Position numbers and translations under genes: made by a program. Below are positions 1 through 9,550 of a DNA stretch of 64,000 bases, piece after piece; the first letter of the stretch is position 1; each line of letters opens with the position of its first letter. Below the pieces are notes generated by a model, which did not search any database, was not told where the DNA came from, and worked only from the letters and a program-made list of their open reading frames with translations. The stretch comes from Hydractinia symbiolongicarpus (taxonomy: Eukaryota; Cnidaria; Hydrozoa; Anthoathecata; Hydractiniidae), in contig NC_079878.1 in NCBI RefSeq assembly GCF_029227915.1, positions 3,536,001-3,600,000 of the forward strand, written 5' to 3'.

Positions 1-7
1 ATAATTT

Positions 8-766
8 TTAGTCATTCGTATTTACATCTGGTACCAACTGTGGTAAAAAATTAACTAAATAACAACAAATAACCCATATCTTATTGAGTTCAGCAGCCAT
101 TGATAGTTTGAAAACTGTTTGTAAAATTCGGTAATTTTTTATACGTTCGATTGCTCGTTCGACATGTACACGTACAGATGCTATTCTTCTAGTTTCGTTT
201 TCCTCTAATAAACTTAGCTGAGGTTTTCCATCTAAAAATGGTGGAATATTTAATGTTACTCCATCAGGTAAATCTTCCTCGAGCTCAAATCCTCTATCAG
301 CCATCACAGAATCCCCAGGCTCTAGCAAATCGTATATACCACTATCTTTTGTTATTCGTTTATCCGAAAAGCGTCCACCATACAAATCAGAGACAAATGT
401 CACTGATCCATCAGGAGCTATTCCGACTAATCCTTTTGCTGTATTATGGTGTTTGTAATTTGAAAAGGTACTGGACTGTGTGCGATATGACGTAGGCATT
501 TCCACAAATACTTCTGTACAATCTAATATGACACGGGTATTTGGGTAACTTTTTTGAAAACATTTCGGCATTCTATTTTGTACTGTTTCTTTTGAAGCCC
601 ATATTGGAAGCATACGGAATTGTGAATGTAAAAAATCTGTCCATGTAATCAATATTCTGCTTATGTGACTTGTCGACATATTAAATCGAACAGCCATATC
701 TTCTAACAAAAGTCCACATCGAATTCGAACCAGTATCATAAAGAATTCTTCTTCTGCGCTCAATGA
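8..766 (-). CDS. DDE_Tnp_4 (IS5/Harbinger-like) catalytic half of transposase
   Basis: This is the C-terminal half, about 252 residues, beginning just after the in-frame TGA and ending at TAA (10-8). Numbering from the TTG at 763: residues 1-45 (LSAEEEFFMILVRIRCGLLL onward) form the helix-turn-helix region, with the recognition segment NMSTSHISRIL. The RNase H-like core follows. The proposed catalytic residues are Asp81 in VILDCTE, Asp156 in VMADRGF and Glu202 in VHVERAIERIK, the last in the RxxxE arrangement of IS5-type transposases. LYGGRFSDKRIT (128-138) and LNIPPFL (171-177) are other family landmarks. The product would catalyse strand cleavage and transfer of the transposon ends. There is no good start codon here, so it is probably not translated unless the stop is read through. 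Confidence 0.8.
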   Translation of the reverse strand, partial: SLSAEEEFFMILVRIRCGLLLEDMAVRFNMSTSHISRILITWTDFLHSQFRMLPIWASKETVQNRMPKCFQKSYPNTRVILDCTEVFVEMPTSYRTQSSTFSNYKHHNTAKGLVGIAPDGSVTFVSDLYGGRFSDKRITKDSGIYDLLEPGDSVMADRGFELEEDLPDGVTLNIPPFLDGKPQLSLLEENETRRIASVRVHVERAIERIKNYRILQTVFKLSMAAELNKIWVICCYLVNFLPQLVPDVNTND

Positions 767-769
767 TCA
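767..769 (-). other. In-frame TGA separating the two transposase halves
   Basis: On the minus strand the codons read CGA GGC CGA TCA TGA TCA TTG AGC. The flanking residues (RGRS before, SLSAEEEF after) match the usual basic linker and LS-E-E-F start of the DDE half, with no bases gained or lost. A CGA (Arg) to TGA change by CpG deamination is the simplest origin (inference). It abolishes the catalytic half unless suppressed. Confidence 0.85.
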
Positions 770-1579
770 TGATCGGCCTCGTTTTGTAGAGTTTATATTT
801 TTTGTATTTTCAGTGTTAGTATTTGAACCCCAATATATTAGTTTATTTGCAGCTGGTTGTAAATATTCTAAAACTGCTTTGAATAATTTATAAGATTCGA
901 ATCCGGTATAAAACTTAAAGTGTGCTTCATTGTGTTTAAACCGGTCAATTGAAAATGCTATGTCACTTATAGTGGCTTGTTGTTTTTCAATAGTTTGATC
1001 AAGTTCCTTTTCATGAATTCTCATACAACTAATTTCGGCTCTCAATTTTTCCAACTCTTGTTTTAACTCTTCCTCCACAGATAATTCTGCAGCAATGTCA
1101 TTTGTCGTAGCCCTCACAGGAGAAAATAGTTGCAATTTACAGTTTGTACTGTTGAGAGTTTTTCTTGGTTTGCTAGCTGTTGGTTTGATAGTTTTTGGGA
1201 CTATTGTGGGAACATTGTTCATATATGTCTTCTTTCCACCAGTGAAATGAACAGAGCAAACTCTATGCGATGTAGAAGGTACAAAATCCTTTCTACTGAT
1301 CATAAAAAGCCATTTCTTTCGAAGCTCTGAGTCTTTAGGAATGACATAAAAAGATAAGTCTGGATTCTTCTTTGAGTTGTTTTGACAGAGAGGTACACAG
1401 CAAGTTATCCCTCCTCCTTTACTTTTAGCTTGCAATAAAAAGCTTGAACTTGATGAAAAGTTTGAGCCAATGCTTGCAGGAGAGCCCAAGTTTTGAAAAA
1501 AACTGTTGTCTTGATTAGAATTTTGTATATCGCTTTGGTTTTGAGTAGAATTAAGGATGAAGTGTACTTGTTCGGCCAT
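767..1579 (-). CDS. THAP zinc-finger and coiled-coil half of transposase
   Basis: These 270 residues form the DNA-binding N-terminal half. The start at 1579 is preferred because its context (ACAAAAATGG) has A at -3 and G at +4 and the upstream codons come from leader and satellite. Residues 1-55 are Ser/Asn/Gln-rich, including a run of five Ser. A C2CH THAP domain spans about 58-128: Cys60/61, Cys65, Cys108 and His111 (CSVH) as zinc ligands, FYVIP at 77-81, Trp90, and VPTIVP at 123-128, the counterpart of the AVPTIF box. Residues 162-212 are heptad-like and charged (EEELKQELEKLRAEI), a likely dimerising coiled coil. FKFYTGF and YLQPAANKLIYWG (about 221-251) form the linker typically found just before the DDE half. 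The half ends in a basic KRGRS and the premature TGA. Confidence 0.8.
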   Translation of the reverse strand: MAEQVHFILNSTQNQSDIQNSNQDNSFFQNLGSPASIGSNFSSSSSFLLQAKSKGGGITCCVPLCQNNSKKNPDLSFYVIPKDSELRKKWLFMISRKDFVPSTSHRVCSVHFTGGKKTYMNNVPTIVPKTIKPTASKPRKTLNSTNCKLQLFSPVRATTNDIAAELSVEEELKQELEKLRAEISCMRIHEKELDQTIEKQQATISDIAFSIDRFKHNEAHFKFYTGFESYKLFKAVLEYLQPAANKLIYWGSNTNTENTKNINSTKRGRS

Positions 1580-1667
1580 TTTTGTTACTACGAATGGTTT
1601 GTTTACGTTTTCGCGGAATACAACTACCATAATGCATTGCGAATTAGCCGTATAGAGGGAACGGGGA
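1580..1667 (-). other. 5' leader of the transposase gene
   Basis: These 88 bp between the preferred ATG and the satellite contain no clear TATA box or other promoter element. Read on the minus strand the segment begins CCCCGTTCCCTCTATACGGC close to the satellite. This is where a 5' terminal inverted repeat would lie, but the partner terminus is outside the window. The frame is open through the leader, so no stop isolates the transposase from the satellite. Confidence 0.4.
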
Positions 1668-1675
1668 ATTGCCGG
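1655..1675. other. Junction between transposon and satellite array
   Basis: Left of about 1667 nothing aligns with the monomer. From AATTGCCGGCAAAC onward the sequence follows the satellite (compare TTTAATTGCCGGCAAAC at 24020 and 60327). The first monomer is no more diverged than internal ones, so the boundary is sharp. A 9-bp satellite-like string GCCGTATAG lies just inside the transposon at about 1648-1656. It may be microhomology or chance. Confidence 0.7.
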
Positions 1676-1849
1676 CAAACGAAAAACCGCCATTTCCCGT
1701 AAACCCTGGACTCGGCCCATATAGTCAAAAGTATACAAAGAAAGTACCCGGGGAGTAAACTCATTTCCCATGTATACAAAGAAAGTACCCTGTGATTAAA
1801 CTCATTTCCAAAACGATTTTTTAAAATATTTTTTCACCACTAAAGCCCA
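1668..1849 (+). repeat. First satellite monomer, carrying the 41-bp duplication
   Basis: The array opens part-way into a monomer of the CCCATATAG subtype. The 41-bp segment beginning GTATACAAAG occurs at 1731-1771 (with CCCGGGGAG) and again from 1772 (with CCCTGTGATT). The CAT at 1769-1771 in this duplication supplies the ATG of the chimeric minus-strand frame. Confidence 0.8.
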
Positions 1850-4800
1850 TGAGACTTGTAGTTTTCAAAAATGTTTTCATTTTTGATGAGACGCTTATTA
1901 AAAGAAGTTTACTCGCCGGGAAACGAAAACCCGCCATTTCCCGTAAACCCCGGACTCGGCCCGTATAGTCAAAAGAATACAAAGAAAGTACCCAGGGAGT
2001 AAACTCATTTCCCGAACGATTTTTTATATTATTTTTTCACCACTAAAACGCATGAGACTTGTAGTTTTTAAAAATGTTTTCATTTTTGATGGGACGCTGA
2101 ATAAAAGAAGCTTAATCGCCGGCACACGAAAACCCGCGATTTCCCGTAAATCCCGGTCTGGGCCCGTATAGTCAAAAGTATACAAAGAAAGTACCCAGGG
2201 AGTAAACTCATTTCCCGAACGATTTTTTAAATTATTTTTTCACCACTAAAACGCATGAGACTTTTAGTTTTTAAAAGTGTTTTCATTTTTGATGAGACGG
2301 TGAATAAAAGAAGTTTAATCGCTGGCAAACGAAAACCCGCGATTTCCCGTAAATCCCGGACTCGGCCCGTATAGTCAAAAGTATACAAAGAAGGTACCCA
2401 GAGAGTAAACTCATTTCCCGAACGATTTTTTAAATTATTTTTTCACCACTAAAACGCATGAGACTTGTAGTTTGCAGAAATGTTTTCATTTTTGATGAGA
2501 CGCTTAATGAAAGTGGTTTAATCGCCGGCAAACGAAAACCCGCGATTTCCCGTAAATCCCGGGCTTGGCCTGTATAGTCGAATGCAAACAAAGAAAGTAC
2601 CCAGGGAGTAAACTCATTTCCCGAACGATTTTTTAAATTATTATTTAACCACTAAAGCCCATGAGACTTGTAGTTTTTAAAAAAGTTTTCATTTTTGATG
2701 AGACGCTGAATAAAAGAAGTTTAATCGCCGGCAAATGAAAACCCGCCATTTCCCTTAAACCCCGGACTCGGCCCGTATAGTCAAAAGTATACAAAGAAAG
2801 TACCCAGGGAGTAAACTCATTTCCCGAACGATTTTTTAATTTATTATTTCACCACTAAAGCCCATGAGACTTGTAGTTTTTAAAAATGTTTTCATTTTTG
2901 ATGAGACGCTTAATGAAAGTGGTTTAATCGCCGGCAAACGAAAACCCGCGATTTCCCGTAAATCCCGGGCTTGGCCCGTATAGTCGAATGCATACAAAGA
3001 AAGTACCCAGGGAGTAAACTCATTTCCCGAACGATTTTTTAAATTATTATTTAACCACTAAAGCCCACGAGACTTGTAGTTTTTAAAAATGTTTTCATTT
3101 TTGATGAGGCGCTGAATAAAAGAAGTTTAATCGCCGGCAAACGAAAACCCGCGACTTCCCGTAAAACCCCGACTCGGCCCGTATATTCAAAAGTATACAA
3201 AGAAAGTACCCAGGGAGTAAACTCATTTCCCGAACAATTTTTTAAATTATTTTTTCACCACTAAAACGCATGAGACCTGTAGTTTTCAGAATTGTTTTCA
3301 TTTTTGATGAGACGCTTAATGAAAGTGGTTTAATCGCCGGCAAACGAAAACCCGCGATTTCCCGTAAATGCCGGGCTTGGGCCGTATAGTCGAATGTATA
3401 CAAAGAAAGTACCCTGTGAGTAAACTCATTTCCAAAACGATTTTTTAAAGTATCTTTTCACCACTAAAACGCATGAGACTTGTAGTTTTCAAAAATGTTT
3501 TCATTTTTGATGAGACGCTGAAAAAAAGAAGTTTAATTGCCGGCAAACCAAAACCCGCCATTTCCCGTAAACCCCGGACTCGGCCCGTATAGTCAAAAGT
3601 ATACAAAGAAAGTACCCAGGGAGTAAACTCATTTCCCGAACGATTTTTTATATTATTTTTTCACCACTAAAATGCATGAGACTTGTAGTTTTTAAAAATG
3701 TTTTCATTTTTGATGGGACGCTGAATAAAAGAAGCTTAATCGCCGGCACACGAAAACCCGCGATTTCCCGTAAATCCCGGACTGGGCCGTTTAATCAAAG
3801 GTATACATAGAAAGTACCCAGGGAATAAACTCATTTCCCGAACGATTTTTTAAATTATTTTTTCACCACTAAAACGCATGAGACTTGTAGTTTTCAAAAA
3901 TGTTTTCATTTTTGATGAGACGCTTATTAAAAGAAGTTTAATCGCCGCAAACGAAAACCCGCCATTTCCCGTAAGCCCCGGACTCGACCCGTATAGTCAA
4001 AAGTATACAAAGAAAGTACTCAGGGAGTAAACTCATTTCCCGAACGATTTTTTATATTATTTTTTCACCACTAAAACGCATGAGACTTGTAGTTTTTAAA
4101 AATGTTTTCATTTTTGATGGGACGCTGAATAAAAGAAGCTTAATCGCCGGCACACGAAAACCCGCGATTTCCCGTAAATCCCGGTCTGGGCCCGTATAGT
4201 CAAAAGTATACAAAGAAAGTACCCAGGGAGTAAACTCATTTCCCGAACGATTTTTTAAATTATTTTTTCACCACTAAAACGCATGAGACTTGTAGTTTTT
4301 AAAAGTGTTTTCATTTTTGATGAGACTGTGAATAAAAGAAGTTTAATCGCTGGCAAACGAAAACCCGCGATTTCCCGTAAATCCCGGACTCGGCCCGTAT
4401 AGTCAAAAGTATACAAAGAAGGTACCCAGAGAGTAAACTCATTTCCCGAACGATTTTTTAAATTATTTTTTCACCACTAAAACGCATGAGACTTGTAGTT
4501 TGCAGAAATGTTTTCATTTTTGATGAGACGCTTAATGAAAGTGGTTTAATCGCCGGCAAACGAAAACTCGCGATTTCCCGTAAATCCCGGGCTTGGCCCG
4601 TATAGTGGAATGCAAACAAAGAAAGTACCCAGGGAGTAAACTCATTTCCCGAACGATTTTTTAAATTATTATTTAACCACTAAAGCCCATGAGACTTGTA
4701 GTTTTTAAAAATGTTTTCATTTTTGATGAGACGCTGAATAAAAGAAGTTTAATCGCCGGCAAATGAAAACCCGCCATTTCCCGTAAACCCCGGACTCGGC

Positions 4801-5905
4801 CCGTATAGTCAAAAGTATACAAAGAAAGTACCCAGGGAGTAAACTCATTTCCCGAACGATTTTTTAATTTATTATTTCACCACTAAAGCCCATGAGACTT
4901 GTAGTTTTTAAAAGTGTTTTCATTTTTGATGAGACGCTTAATGAAAGTGGTTTAATCGCCGGCAAACGAAAACCCGCGATTTCCCGTAAATCCCGGGCTT
5001 GGCCCGTATAGTCGAATGCATACAAAGAAAGTACCCAGGGAGTAAACTCATTTCCCGAACGATTTTTTAAATTATTATTTAACCACTAAAGCCCACGAGA
5101 CTTGTAGTTTTTAAAAATGTTTTCATTTTTGATGAGGCGCTGAATAAAAGAAGTTTAATCGCCGGCAAACGAAAACCCGCGACTTCCCGTAAAACCCCGA
5201 CTCGGCCCGTATATTCAAAAGTATACAAAGAAAGTACCCAGGGAGTAAACTCATTTCCCGAACAATTTTTTAAATTATTTTTTCACCACTAAAACGCATG
5301 AGACCTGTAGTTTTCAGAATTGTTTTCATTTTTGATGAGACGCTTAATGAAAGTGGTTTAATCGCCGGCAAACGAAAACCCGCGATTTCCCGTAAATGCC
5401 GGGCTTGGGCCGTATAGTCGAATGTATACAAAGAAAGTACCCTGTGAGTAAACTCATTTCCAAAACGATTTTTTAAAGTATCTTTTCACCACTAAAACGC
5501 ATGAGACTTGTAGTTTTCAAAAATGTTTTCATTTTTGATGAGACGCTGAAAAAAAGAAGTTTAATTGCCGGCAAACCAAAACCCGCCATTTCCCGTAAAC
5601 CCCGGACTCGGCCCGTATAGTCAAAAGTATACAAAGAAAGTACCCAGTGAGTAAACTCATTTCCCGAACGATTTTTTATATTATTTTTTCACCACTAAAA
5701 CGCATGAGACTTGTAGTTTTTAAAAATGTTTTCATTTTTGATGGGACGCTGAATAAAAGAAGCTTAATCGCCGGCACACGAAAACCCGCGATTTCCCGTA
5801 AATCCCGGACTGGGCCGTATAGTCAAAGGTATACATAGAAAGTACCCAGGGAATAAACTCATTTCCCGAACGATTTTTTAAATTATTTTTTCACCACTAA
5901 AACGC
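1850..5905 (+). repeat. 10-mer HOR, 2028-bp unit, two tandem copies
   Basis: The copies are about 1850-3877 and 3878-5905. The offset of 2028 is fixed by CGAACAATTT at 3231 and 5259. Private variants shared by both copies include GCTGAAAAAAAGAAG with GGCAAACCAAAACC (about 3520 and 5548), GGCAAATGAAAACC (about 2730 and 4758) and GGTATACATAG with GGGAATAAAC (about 3799 and 5828). A partial third copy begins at 5906. Confidence 0.75.
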
Positions 5906-6869
5906 ATGAGACTTGTAGTTTTCAAAAATGTTTTCATTTTTGATGAGACGCTTATTAAAAGAAGTTTAATCGCCGCAAACGAAAACCCGCCATTTCCCGT
6001 AAACCCCGGACTCGGCCCGTATAGTCAAAAGTATACAAAGAAAGTACTCAGGGAGTAAACTCATTTCCCGAACGATTTTTTATATTATTTTTTCACCAAT
6101 AAAACGCATGAGACTTGTAGTTTTTAAAAATGTTTTCATTTTTGATGGGACGCTGAATAAAAGAAGCTTAATCGCCGGCACACGAAAACCCGCGATTTCC
6201 CGTAAATCCCGGACTGGGCCGTATGGTCAAAGGTATACATAGAAAGTACCCAGGGAATAAACTCATTTCCCGAACGATTTTTTAAATTATTTTTTCACCA
6301 CTAAAACGCATGAGACTTGTAGTTTTCAAAAATGTTTTCATTTTTGATGAGACGCTTATTAAAAGAAGTTTAATCGCCGCAAACGAAAACCCGCCATTTC
6401 CCGTAAACCCCGGACTCGGCCCGTATAGTCAAAAGTATACAAAGAAAGTACTCAGGGAGTAAACTCATTTCCCGAACGATTTTTTATATTATTTTTTCAC
6501 CAATAAAACGCATGAGACTTGTAGTTTTTAAAAATGTTTTCATTTTTGATGGGACGCTGAATAAAAGAAGCTTAATCGCCGGCACACGAAAACCCGCGAT
6601 TTCCCGTAAATCCCGGACTGGGCCGTATAGTCAAAAGTATACAAAGAAAGTACCCAGGGAATAAACTCTTTTCCCGAACGATTTTTTAAATTATTTTTTC
6701 ACCACTAAAACGCACGAGACTTGTAGTTTTCAAAAGTGTTTTCATTTTTGATGAGACGCTGAATAAAAGAAGTTTAATCGCCGGCAAACGAAAACCCGCG
6801 ACTTCCCGTAAATCCCGGACTCGGGCCGTATAGTCAAAAGTATACAAAGAAAGTACCCAGCGAGTAAAC
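5906..6869 (+). repeat. Dimer repeat, 404-bp unit
   Basis: After the 10-mer blocks, a two-monomer unit is repeated. ACTGGGCCGTAT followed by a GTATAC site and GGGAATAAAC occurs at 5829, 6233 and, with one substitution, 6637. Each dimer holds one GCTTATTAAAAGAAG monomer missing a G (CGCCGCAAACG) and one GGGACGCTGAATAAAAGAAGC monomer. Confidence 0.7.
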
Positions 6870-9309
6870 TCATTTCCCGAACGATTTTTTAAATTATTTT
6901 TTCACCACTAAAACGCATGAGACTTGTAGTTTTCAGAAATGTTTTCATTTTTGATGAGACGCTTAATGAAAGTGGTTTAATCGCCGGCAAACGAAAACCC
7001 GCGATTTCCCGTAAATCCCGGGCTTAACCCGTATAGTCGAATGCATACAAAGAAAGTACCCAGGGAGTAAACTCATTTCCCGAACGATTTTTTAAATTAT
7101 TATTTAACCACTAAAGCCCATGAGACTTGTAGTTTTTAAAAATGTTTTCATTTTTGATGAGACGCTGAATAAAAGAAGTTTAATCGCCGGCAAACGAAAA
7201 CCCGCGACTTCCCGTAAATCCCCGACTCGGCCCGTATAGTCAAAAGTATACAAAGAAAGTACCCAGGGAGTAAACTCATTTCCCGAACAATTTTTTAAAT
7301 TATTTTTTCACCACTAAAACGCATGAGACCTGTAGTTTTCAGAAATGTTTTCATTTTTGATGAGACGCTTAATGAAAGTGGTTTAATCGCCGGCAAACGA
7401 AAACCCGCGATTTCCCGTAAATTACGGGCTTGACCCGTACAGTCGAATGTATACAAAGAAAGTACCCTGTGAGTAAACACATTTCCAAAACGATTTTTTA
7501 AAGTATCTTTTCACCACTAAAACTCATGAGACCTGTAGTTTTCTAAAATGTTTTCATTTTTGATGAGACGCTTAATGAAAGTGGTTTAATCGCCGGCAAA
7601 CGAAAACCCGCGATTTCCCGTAAATCCCGGGCTTGGCCCGTATAGTCGAATGCATACAAAGAAAGTACCCAGGGAGTAAACTCATTTCCCGAACGATTTT
7701 TTAAATTATTATTTAACCACTAAAGCCCATGAGACTTGTAGTTTACAAAAATGTTTTCATTTTTGATGAGACGCTTATTAAAAGAAGTTTAATCGCCCGC
7801 AAACGAAAACCCGCCATTTCCCGTAAACCCCGGACTCGGCCCGTATAGTCAAAAGTATACAAAGAAAGTACCCAGGGAGTAAACTCATTTCCCGAACGAT
7901 TTTTTATATTATTTTTTCACCACTAAAACGCATGAGACTTGTAATTTTTTTAAAAATGTTTTCATTTTTGATGGGACGCTGAATATAAGAAGCTTAATCG
8001 CCGGCACACGAAAACCCGCGATTTCCCGTAAATCCCGGACTGGGCCCGTATAGTCAAAAGTATACAAAGAAAGTACCCAGGGAGTAAACTCATTTCCCGA
8101 ACGATTTTTTAAATTATTTTTTCACCACTAAAACGCATGAGACTTGTAGTTTTCAGAAATGTTTTCATTTTTGATGAGACGCTTAATGAAAGTGGTTTAA
8201 TCGCCGGCAAACGAAAACCCGCGATTTCCCGTAAATCCCGGGCTTAACCCGTATAGTCGAATGCATACAAAGAAAGTACCCAGGGAGTAAACTCATTTCC
8301 CGAACGATTTTTTAAATTATTATTTAACCACTAAAGCCCATGAGACTTGTAGTTTTTAAAAATGTTTTCATTTTTGATGAGACGCTGAATAAAAGAAGTT
8401 TAATCGCCGGCAAACGAAAACCCGCGACTTCCCGTAAATCCCCGACTCGGCCCGTATAGTCAAAAGTATACAAAGAAAGTACCCAGGGAGTAAACTCATT
8501 TCCCGAACAATTTTTTAAATTATTTTTTCACCACTAAAACGCATGAGACCTGTAGTTTTCAGAAATGTTTTCATTTTTGATGAGACGCTTAATGAAAGTG
8601 GTTTAATCGCCGGCAAACGAAAACCCGCGATTTCCCGTAAATTACGGGCTTGACCCGTACAGTCGAATGTATACAAAGAAAGTACCCTGTGAGTAAACAC
8701 ATTTCCAAAACGATTTTTTAAAGTATCTTTTCACCACTAAAACTCATGAGACCTGTAGTTTTCTAAAATGTTTTCATTTTTGATGAGACGCTTAATGAAA
8801 GTGGTTTAATCGCCGGCAAACGAAAACCCGCGATTTCCCGTAAATCCCGGGCTTGGCCCGTATAGTCGAATGCATACAAAGAAAGTACCCAGGGAGTAAA
8901 CTCATTTCCCGAACGATTTTTTAAATTATTATTTAACCACTAAAGCCCATGAGACTTGTAGTTTACAAAAATGTTTTCATTTTTGATGAGACGCTTATTA
9001 AAAGAAGTTTAATCGCCCGCAAACGAAAACCCGCCATTTCCCGTAAACCCCGGACTCGGCCCGTATAGTCAAAAGTATACAAAGAAAGTACCCAGGGAGT
9101 AAACTCATTTCCCGAACGATTTTTTATATTATTTTTTCACCACTAAAACGCATGAGACTTGTAATTTTTTTAAAAATGTTTTCATTTTTGATGGGACGCT
9201 GAATATAAGAAGCTTAATCGCCGGCACACGAAAACCCGCGATTTCCCGTAAATCCCGGACTGGGCCCGTATAGTCAAAAGTATACAAAGAAAGTACCCAG
9301 GGAGTAAAC
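6870..9309 (+). repeat. 6-mer HOR, 1220-bp unit, two tandem copies
   Basis: The copies are about 6870-8089 and 8090-9309. Private markers at an offset of 1220 include AAATTACGGGCTTGACCCG (7410 and 8630), GAGTAAACACATTTCC and TTGTAATTTTTTTAAAAATG (7940 and 9160). A third copy lies at about 11581-12800. Confidence 0.8.
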
Positions 9310-9550
9310 TCATTTCCCGAACGATTTTTTAAATTATTTTTTCACCACTAAAACGCATGAGACTTGTAGTTTGCAGAAATGTTTTCATTTTTGATGAGAC
9401 GCTTAATGAAAGTGGGTTAATCGCCGGCAAACGAAAACCCGCGATTTCCCGTAAATCCCGGGCTTGGCCCGTATAGTCAAAAGTATACAAAGAAGGTACC
9501 CAGGGAGTAAACTCATTTCCCGAACGATTTTTTAAATTATTATTTAACCA
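9310..9550 (+). repeat. Satellite monomer between HOR blocks
   Basis: About 1.2 monomers of the TTTGCAGAAATG, GCTTAATGAAAGTGG type, ending with GAAGGTACCC. Nothing except satellite is present. Confidence 0.8.

Larger units (their letters stand above)
8..1579 (-). pseudogene. THAP-coiled coil-DDE transposase gene broken by one in-frame stop
   Basis: The two open stretches 1579-770 and 766-8 are in the same frame and separated by a single TGA (769-767). Together they form one intronless coding sequence of about 522 residues, a normal size for THAP-DDE transposases. The protein would bind transposon ends through the THAP finger and cut and join DNA through the DDE core in the nucleus. No frameshift is visible and the catalytic residues are present, so the stop is the only obvious lesion. 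Alternatives are stop-codon readthrough, a sequencing error, or a real two-protein arrangement. The second part has no ATG near its start (it opens TCA TTG AGC), which argues against separate translation. Confidence 0.75.
1..1667 (-). mobile_element. DNA transposon with THAP-DDE transposase, 3' end outside window
   Basis: This is the non-satellite part of the window. It holds one minus-strand transposase gene (1579 to 8) with an 88-bp 5' leader up to the satellite. The order THAP zinc finger, coiled coil, helix-turn-helix, DDE core matches the eukaryotic IS5-like DDE transposons (DDE_Tnp_4 class; Repbase groups such as ISL2EU/IS4EU and their PIF/Harbinger relatives). It is not a P element, which also has a THAP finger but a different catalytic domain. 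The right edge is placed where satellite homology begins (AATTGCCGGC at about 1667). No terminal inverted repeat or target-site duplication can be assigned because the other end is missing. Only seven bases lie beyond the transposase stop. Confidence 0.8.

Noticed and set aside
767-769. TGA read as an amino acid (alternative code or selenocysteine)
   Set aside because: No sign of a code change elsewhere in the gene and no cysteine-like position in the family here. A CpG mutation is simpler.
8-1579. P-element or THAP9-type gene
   Set aside because: The THAP finger is shared, but the catalytic part has the DDE_Tnp_4 motifs VILDCTE, VMADRGF and HVERAIERIK.
238-1702. Plus-strand open frames at 238-495, 1130-1330 and 1493-1702
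   Set aside because: They lie antisense to the transposase, whose minus-strand frames show clear THAP and DDE motifs. These show none.
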